DNA from: a virus
Direction: 5' to 3' (one strand)
IMG/VR virus record: IMGVR_UViG_3300003621_000025
Coordinates: 1,437-24,515 of that record
Length of the DNA stretch: 23,079 nucleotides
The notes under the pieces are model-generated. The model was not told the DNA's origin, did no database searches, and saw only the letters and a list, made by a program, of their open reading frames with translations. This document shows positions 19,525 to 23,079 of this stretch, in pieces (positions within the stretch are counted from its first letter, which is position 1; the number at the start of each line of letters is the position of its first letter). A program made the translations under genes and the position numbers.

Positions 19525-21654
19525 ATGGCTTTAATGGACCGACCCGAAGATCTCTCTACCGACGCAAAGGCGGACGATACTAACGTCGTTGCACTAGAAG
19601 AGGACGGCGATGTACAGCAGGAGAACATCGAGTTCTCTGGTCTAGTTGCCTATATCAATTCACAGTACCAGCGTTCTAAGACCCGTCGTGAGATGGACGA
19701 GGAGCGGTGGCTTCAGTCGTATCGTAACTACCGAGGCCTCTACGGCCCAGAGGTTCAGTTCACTGATACCGAAAAGTCACAAGCGTTCATTAAGATCACA
19801 AAGACTAAAGTCCTAGCCAGCTACGCACAGATCGTGGACGTACTGTTTGCCGGGTCTAAGTTCCCTATTGGTATCGAACCTCGCAAGTTCCCTAACAACG
19901 TGGCGGCTGCCCTATCCTACGACCCTAAGAAGATTACTCCTGAGAAGATTGAGGAGAAGCTAGGTAAGCAGGTAGGCTCTAAGAATAACATTACTCGCCC
20001 AGATCTTGAGAAAGACGCAGGCCTGTATGCTGACCGCCTTAAAGACGTAGAAGGTGATCTAGAGACTGGCCCCGGTGCCACTCCTACTTCGGTTACTTGG
20101 GAGCCAGCTAAGAAGGCAGCCCAAGGCATGGAGACAAAGATCCATGACCAGCTAGACGAAACTAATGCCGATAAGCACCTCCGCTCTGTTGCGTTTGAGT
20201 GTGCTTTGTTTGGTACCGGCGTCCTTAAAGGCCCCTTCGCATTCGACAAAGAATACCCTCGCTGGAATGAAGACGGTGAGTACGACCCACTGATGCAGAC
20301 TATCCCTAAAGTGGAAGCAGTAAGCATCTGGGATTTCTACCCTGATCCAGACGCCCGTTCTATGGCAGATGCAGAGTTCACCGTTGAGCGTCATCGGATG
20401 AACCGTACGCAACTACGTGCGTTAAAGAACCGTCCGTTCTTCCGTGAAGAGAGCATCGAGTTTGCCCTAGAGTTTGGTACGAACTACATCCAGCACTACT
20501 GGGAAGATATCCTCGAGGACAACAATGTTGACTCTGATATCGAGCGTTACGAGGTACTAGAGTACTGGGGTATCATGGATACCGAGACTGCTCTGATGGC
20601 TGACATCGAGATCCCCGACGACTTCAAAGACCGTGACGAAATCCAGATCAACGCATGGGTATGTAATGGTCAGATCCTTCGTCTGGTGATGAACCCATTC
20701 ACACCTACCCGTATTCCTTACTCCGCAGTTCCTTACGAACTGAACCCGTACAGCTTCTTCGGTATTGGTGTAGCAGAAAACATGGAAGACACGCAGTTGC
20801 TGATGAACGGCTTCATGCGAATGGCGGTAGATAACGCTGCACTGTCTGGTAACCTTCTTATCGAGGTGGACGAAACCAACCTTGTGCCGGGCCAAGACAT
20901 GAAAGTGTTCCCGGGCAAGATCTTCCGCCGTCAGGCGGGTGCGCCGGGTCAGGCCATCTTTGGTACTAAATTCCCTAACGTATCCAGCGAACTCATTATG
21001 ATGTTCGACAAGGCACGTCAGTTGGCGGATGAAAGCACTGGTATGCCTTCCTTCGCACACGGATCTACCGGCGTTACCGGTGTAGGCCGTACCGCTTCTG
21101 GTATGTCTATGCTGATGGGTGCTGCCGCACAGTCGATCAAGGCTGTGGTACGCAACATCGACGACTATCTTCTCAACCCTCTGGGTCGTTCTCTGTTTGC
21201 CTTCAATATGCAGTTTAACTTCGAAAAAGAGTTAGTCGGTGATCTGGAAGTTGTGGCTCGAGGCACAGAAAGCCTGATGCGGAACGAGATCCGTAGCCAG
21301 CGTCTGATGCAGTTCATGAACATGACAGCCAACCCTGCGATGATGCCGTTTGTTAAGTACGACTACATCCTGCGTGAGATTGCAGCGTCTATGGACCTCG
21401 ACGAAGCTAAGATCCTAAACGATCCTCGTGAGGCGGCACTACAGGCCAAGCTGATGGCTGAGTTACAGGCTATGATGCCACCACCACCTCCACAGGCTCA
21501 ACAGCCTCAGGGTGGTCCTCCCACACCAGAAGGCGGCCCTCCCGCCCCGGGCGCAGCACCTGAACCGGGTGGCCCGGGCTTCACCGGCGGTGGCGGCGGA
21601 GATAATGGCGGTAACCCGCCTCCCCAACAAGGCGGCCCCGTAGCTAATGGATAA
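19525..21654 (+). CDS. Portal (head-tail connector) protein
   Basis: The 709-residue protein follows the large terminase by three bases, has portal length, and shows typical elements: an N-terminal helix SQYQRSKTRREMDEERWLQSYRNYRG, a beta/helix body with EAVSIWDFYPDPDARSMAD, and a region with FAHGSTGVTGVGRTASGMSML. Portals form the dodecameric DNA channel in the capsid. The last 60 residues (650-709) are almost only Pro, Gly and Gln and must be disordered. The ATG at 19525 has no clear ribosome site and probably relies on coupling. Confidence 0.88.
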   Translation: MALMDRPEDLSTDAKADDTNVVALEEDGDVQQENIEFSGLVAYINSQYQRSKTRREMDEERWLQSYRNYRGLYGPEVQFTDTEKSQAFIKITKTKVLASYAQIVDVLFAGSKFPIGIEPRKFPNNVAAALSYDPKKITPEKIEEKLGKQVGSKNNITRPDLEKDAGLYADRLKDVEGDLETGPGATPTSVTWEPAKKAAQGMETKIHDQLDETNADKHLRSVAFECALFGTGVLKGPFAFDKEYPRWNEDGEYDPLMQTIPKVEAVSIWDFYPDPDARSMADAEFTVERHRMNRTQLRALKNRPFFREESIEFALEFGTNYIQHYWEDILEDNNVDSDIERYEVLEYWGIMDTETALMADIEIPDDFKDRDEIQINAWVCNGQILRLVMNPFTPTRIPYSAVPYELNPYSFFGIGVAENMEDTQLLMNGFMRMAVDNAALSGNLLIEVDETNLVPGQDMKVFPGKIFRRQAGAPGQAIFGTKFPNVSSELIMMFDKARQLADESTGMPSFAHGSTGVTGVGRTASGMSMLMGAAAQSIKAVVRNIDDYLLNPLGRSLFAFNMQFNFEKELVGDLEVVARGTESLMRNEIRSQRLMQFMNMTANPAMMPFVKYDYILREIAASMDLDEAKILNDPREAALQAKLMAELQAMMPPPPPQAQQPQGGPPTPEGGPPAPGAAPEPGGPGFTGGGGGDNGGNPPPQQGGPVANG

Positions 21655-21862
21655 GCAAGACTACCGCCATCTACTTATGCTGGTGAACAATGAAGAGCAG
21701 TATCAACGTCTACTGACTTACGTTGATGCTCGTATCAATCAGATCCGTCAGTTCATGGACACGGAGAAGGACCACCACCGCATCCTAGAGATGCAGGGGG
21801 CCATCTCTGAATTGAAGCGATTTAAAACCCTCCGAGACGAAGTCATTAAGGGCGCAGAATAG
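21647..21862 (+). CDS. Small helical protein after portal
   Basis: The 71-residue protein begins MDKQDYRHLLMLVNNEEQYQ and is fully helical, with heptad-like spacing in ILEMQGAISELKRFKTLRDEV, so a two-helix hairpin or coiled coil is likely. Small helical proteins in this position are common between portal and scaffold or internal-protein genes in podoviruses; the role is unknown. It overlaps the portal stop by eight bases and is followed without a gap by the SleB-type gene. Confidence 0.72.
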   Translation: MDKQDYRHLLMLVNNEEQYQRLLTYVDARINQIRQFMDTEKDHHRILEMQGAISELKRFKTLRDEVIKGAE

Positions 21863-23079
21863 ATGAGTGAGAACCCAGACGAGCAAGGCCTGATGGCGGA
21901 CGTTAATCCTGATGCGGTCCCTGAGTATGAGGATGATACGGTTGTAGAGCTTCGTGAAGATGAAGTGGATATGATCGAGCGTCTGGTGTGGGCCGAGGCT
22001 GGTACCGAAGGCGAAGAAGGACGTAACGCTGTCCGTGGCGTGATCTTTAACCGTCTGGCTTCTGACCGTTTCCCTGACACGGTTGAAGAGGTAATTAACC
22101 AGCGGAATCAATTTGAGCCTATTGGTAAGTACGGTAGTGTTGGCGCTATCCCAGTACCAGATGAAACGCTGGCGAACCAAAAATACGAGATGAATGAATA
22201 CCTGAATACGGGTATTGATGCCTCTGGTGGCCGTACATTCTTTCTGAACAAAGCAATCGCCCAAAAGCGTGGTACTGACTTTACCGGCGGCAAAGCCCTT
22301 ACGATTGGCAATCACACATTCTATGACAGCTACCCCGGGCAAGCTCCTGTTGAGGTGCCTTCTACGTCTCACAACATTACGATTGTGGATAGTCGTCCGG
22401 GTACGGTCGAGGATATGGCCTCTGGACTAGCTGCTCCGGCACTAGAAACAGAAGAGACAGAGACTACTACCCCCCTTCCAGCGGACGATGAGATAGCCAT
22501 GTCCTCTGGTCCCAGTCCAGTTTCTAGCTACACACCCACCACTTCAAACTCCGGTCCCGCTACCTCCGCTGTTGGTCCTGACGGTTCTGATTTTACTAAT
22601 CGTGGTAACTCTAGCTTGGACCAACAGACTAGCTCTGCGTTCAGAGTTTCCGCCCCGGGTACAGTAGACAACTATAACGAGCAAAAAGGCCGAGTAGACA
22701 CGGGTATCTTATCGGCTGTCCGTGAAGCGTTAGGCCTCGCCGAGGGCGGTATGCCTGTGAAAGGCGACCAAGATATCGAACCTCCTCAAGGAGATGGCTC
22801 TATTTTATCTGCCTACGAGCCTACTCTCCAAGAGAGAGCCAAGTACGCAATATCAGGCTTCCTACAAGATACGTTTGGTATGGGTAACTACGAGGCCAAC
22901 GACTTATCGGAAAAGTTTACGGGGAACCCTAATGCTACGGATGGAAGTTATGGCATTGGCCTTGCTGATTTTACTCCCGCTGGCATTGCTTTTGGTATTG
23001 ATAACGCAATAGATGGCTTCCAAAGAGCGAAAAACACAGGCGACACACTCGGAATGGGACTTTCGGCGGTCGAAGGTGG
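21863..23079 (+). CDS. SleB-type cell wall hydrolase / internal virion protein, runs off window
   Basis: The frame is open from the ATG at 21863 to the window end (405 residues seen). Residues 36-160 match the Hydrolase_2 (SleB) fold: LVWAEAGTEGEEGRNAVRGV with catalytic Glu45, IFNRL, and IGNHTFY near 148-154, so it should cut peptidoglycan. There is no signal peptide, and a Ser/Thr/Pro-rich linker (about 170-285) leads to a second region with YGIGLADFTPAGIAFGIDNA. Fusion to a long non-enzymatic part and placement after the portal suggest a virion-borne enzyme that opens the wall at DNA entry rather than a free endolysin. Confidence 0.82.
   Translation, partial: MSENPDEQGLMADVNPDAVPEYEDDTVVELREDEVDMIERLVWAEAGTEGEEGRNAVRGVIFNRLASDRFPDTVEEVINQRNQFEPIGKYGSVGAIPVPDETLANQKYEMNEYLNTGIDASGGRTFFLNKAIAQKRGTDFTGGKALTIGNHTFYDSYPGQAPVEVPSTSHNITIVDSRPGTVEDMASGLAAPALETEETETTTPLPADDEIAMSSGPSPVSSYTPTTSNSGPATSAVGPDGSDFTNRGNSSLDQQTSSAFRVSAPGTVDNYNEQKGRVDTGILSAVREALGLAEGGMPVKGDQDIEPPQGDGSILSAYEPTLQERAKYAISGFLQDTFGMGNYEANDLSEKFTGNPNATDGSYGIGLADFTPAGIAFGIDNAIDGFQRAKNTGDTLGMGLSAVEG

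Noticed and set aside
20557-21060. A 167-codon minus-strand frame inside the portal gene
   Set aside because: It is a shadow of the portal reading frame, with no ribosome site and no recognisable motif, in a region where all transcription is rightward.
1-23079. A phage-encoded RNA polymerase or T7-type promoters
   Set aside because: No single-subunit RNA polymerase motifs were seen, and the visible promoters look like sigma-70 sites, so transcription by host polymerase is assumed.

Overview
The window looks like part of a tailed double-stranded DNA phage (podovirus-like gene set) of a marine alphaproteobacterium, probably a Roseobacter-type host. A DNA replication block, ThyX, an integrase, terminase, portal and a SleB-type hydrolase make it a phage. 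The host is inferred from a DUF1127 protein typical of Alphaproteobacteria, an att core identical to the 3' half of an initiator tRNA, and the general codon style. The family A polymerase carries a DnaJ-type CxxCxGxG zinc element between its exonuclease and polymerase domains. As far as I recall this is a hallmark of phages related to SAR116 phage HMO-2011, so I place the window near that group.

Layout. Bases 1-9915 are all minus strand, in three tightly packed units. Right to left these are integrase / two small genes / ThyX / 2OG-oxygenase-like protein; primase / small gene; and helicase / small gene / DNA polymerase / ssDNA-binding-like protein / Cas4-type exonuclease / PD-(D/E)XK endonuclease / a gene cut by the window edge. 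The putative attP (7079-7118) lies between the first two units. Bases 9916-10640 are a divergent control region: a candidate small RNA with its own terminator, an opposing terminator, one small minus-strand gene, and two perfect DnaA boxes beside a palindrome (candidate origin).

Bases 10644-13558 are a plus-strand operon of a DUF932 protein and eight small unknown genes, closed by a strong terminator. It is richer in GC and in the pentamer TCGAG than its surroundings, and looks like an imported plasmid-type module. Bases 13559-14362 are non-coding, GC-rich and full of palindromes, with four CGAGGCC copies at helical spacing. From 14363 to the right end the plus strand carries small early genes, a run of tiny lysine-rich proteins, a DUF1127 protein, two membrane proteins, small and large terminase, portal, and a long SleB-hydrolase virion protein that runs off the window.

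How it works together. The minus units provide replication, nucleotide supply and integration; the right arm provides packaging and virion assembly. Variants of one operator-like element (CTAAGTG-N10-CACTTAG) sit in front of four minus-strand units and one or two plus-strand units, which suggests one regulator acting on most early promoters. A second palindrome (GCACC-N6-GGTGC) occurs at the origin region and in front of the DUF1127 gene. No regulator gene was recognised in the window.
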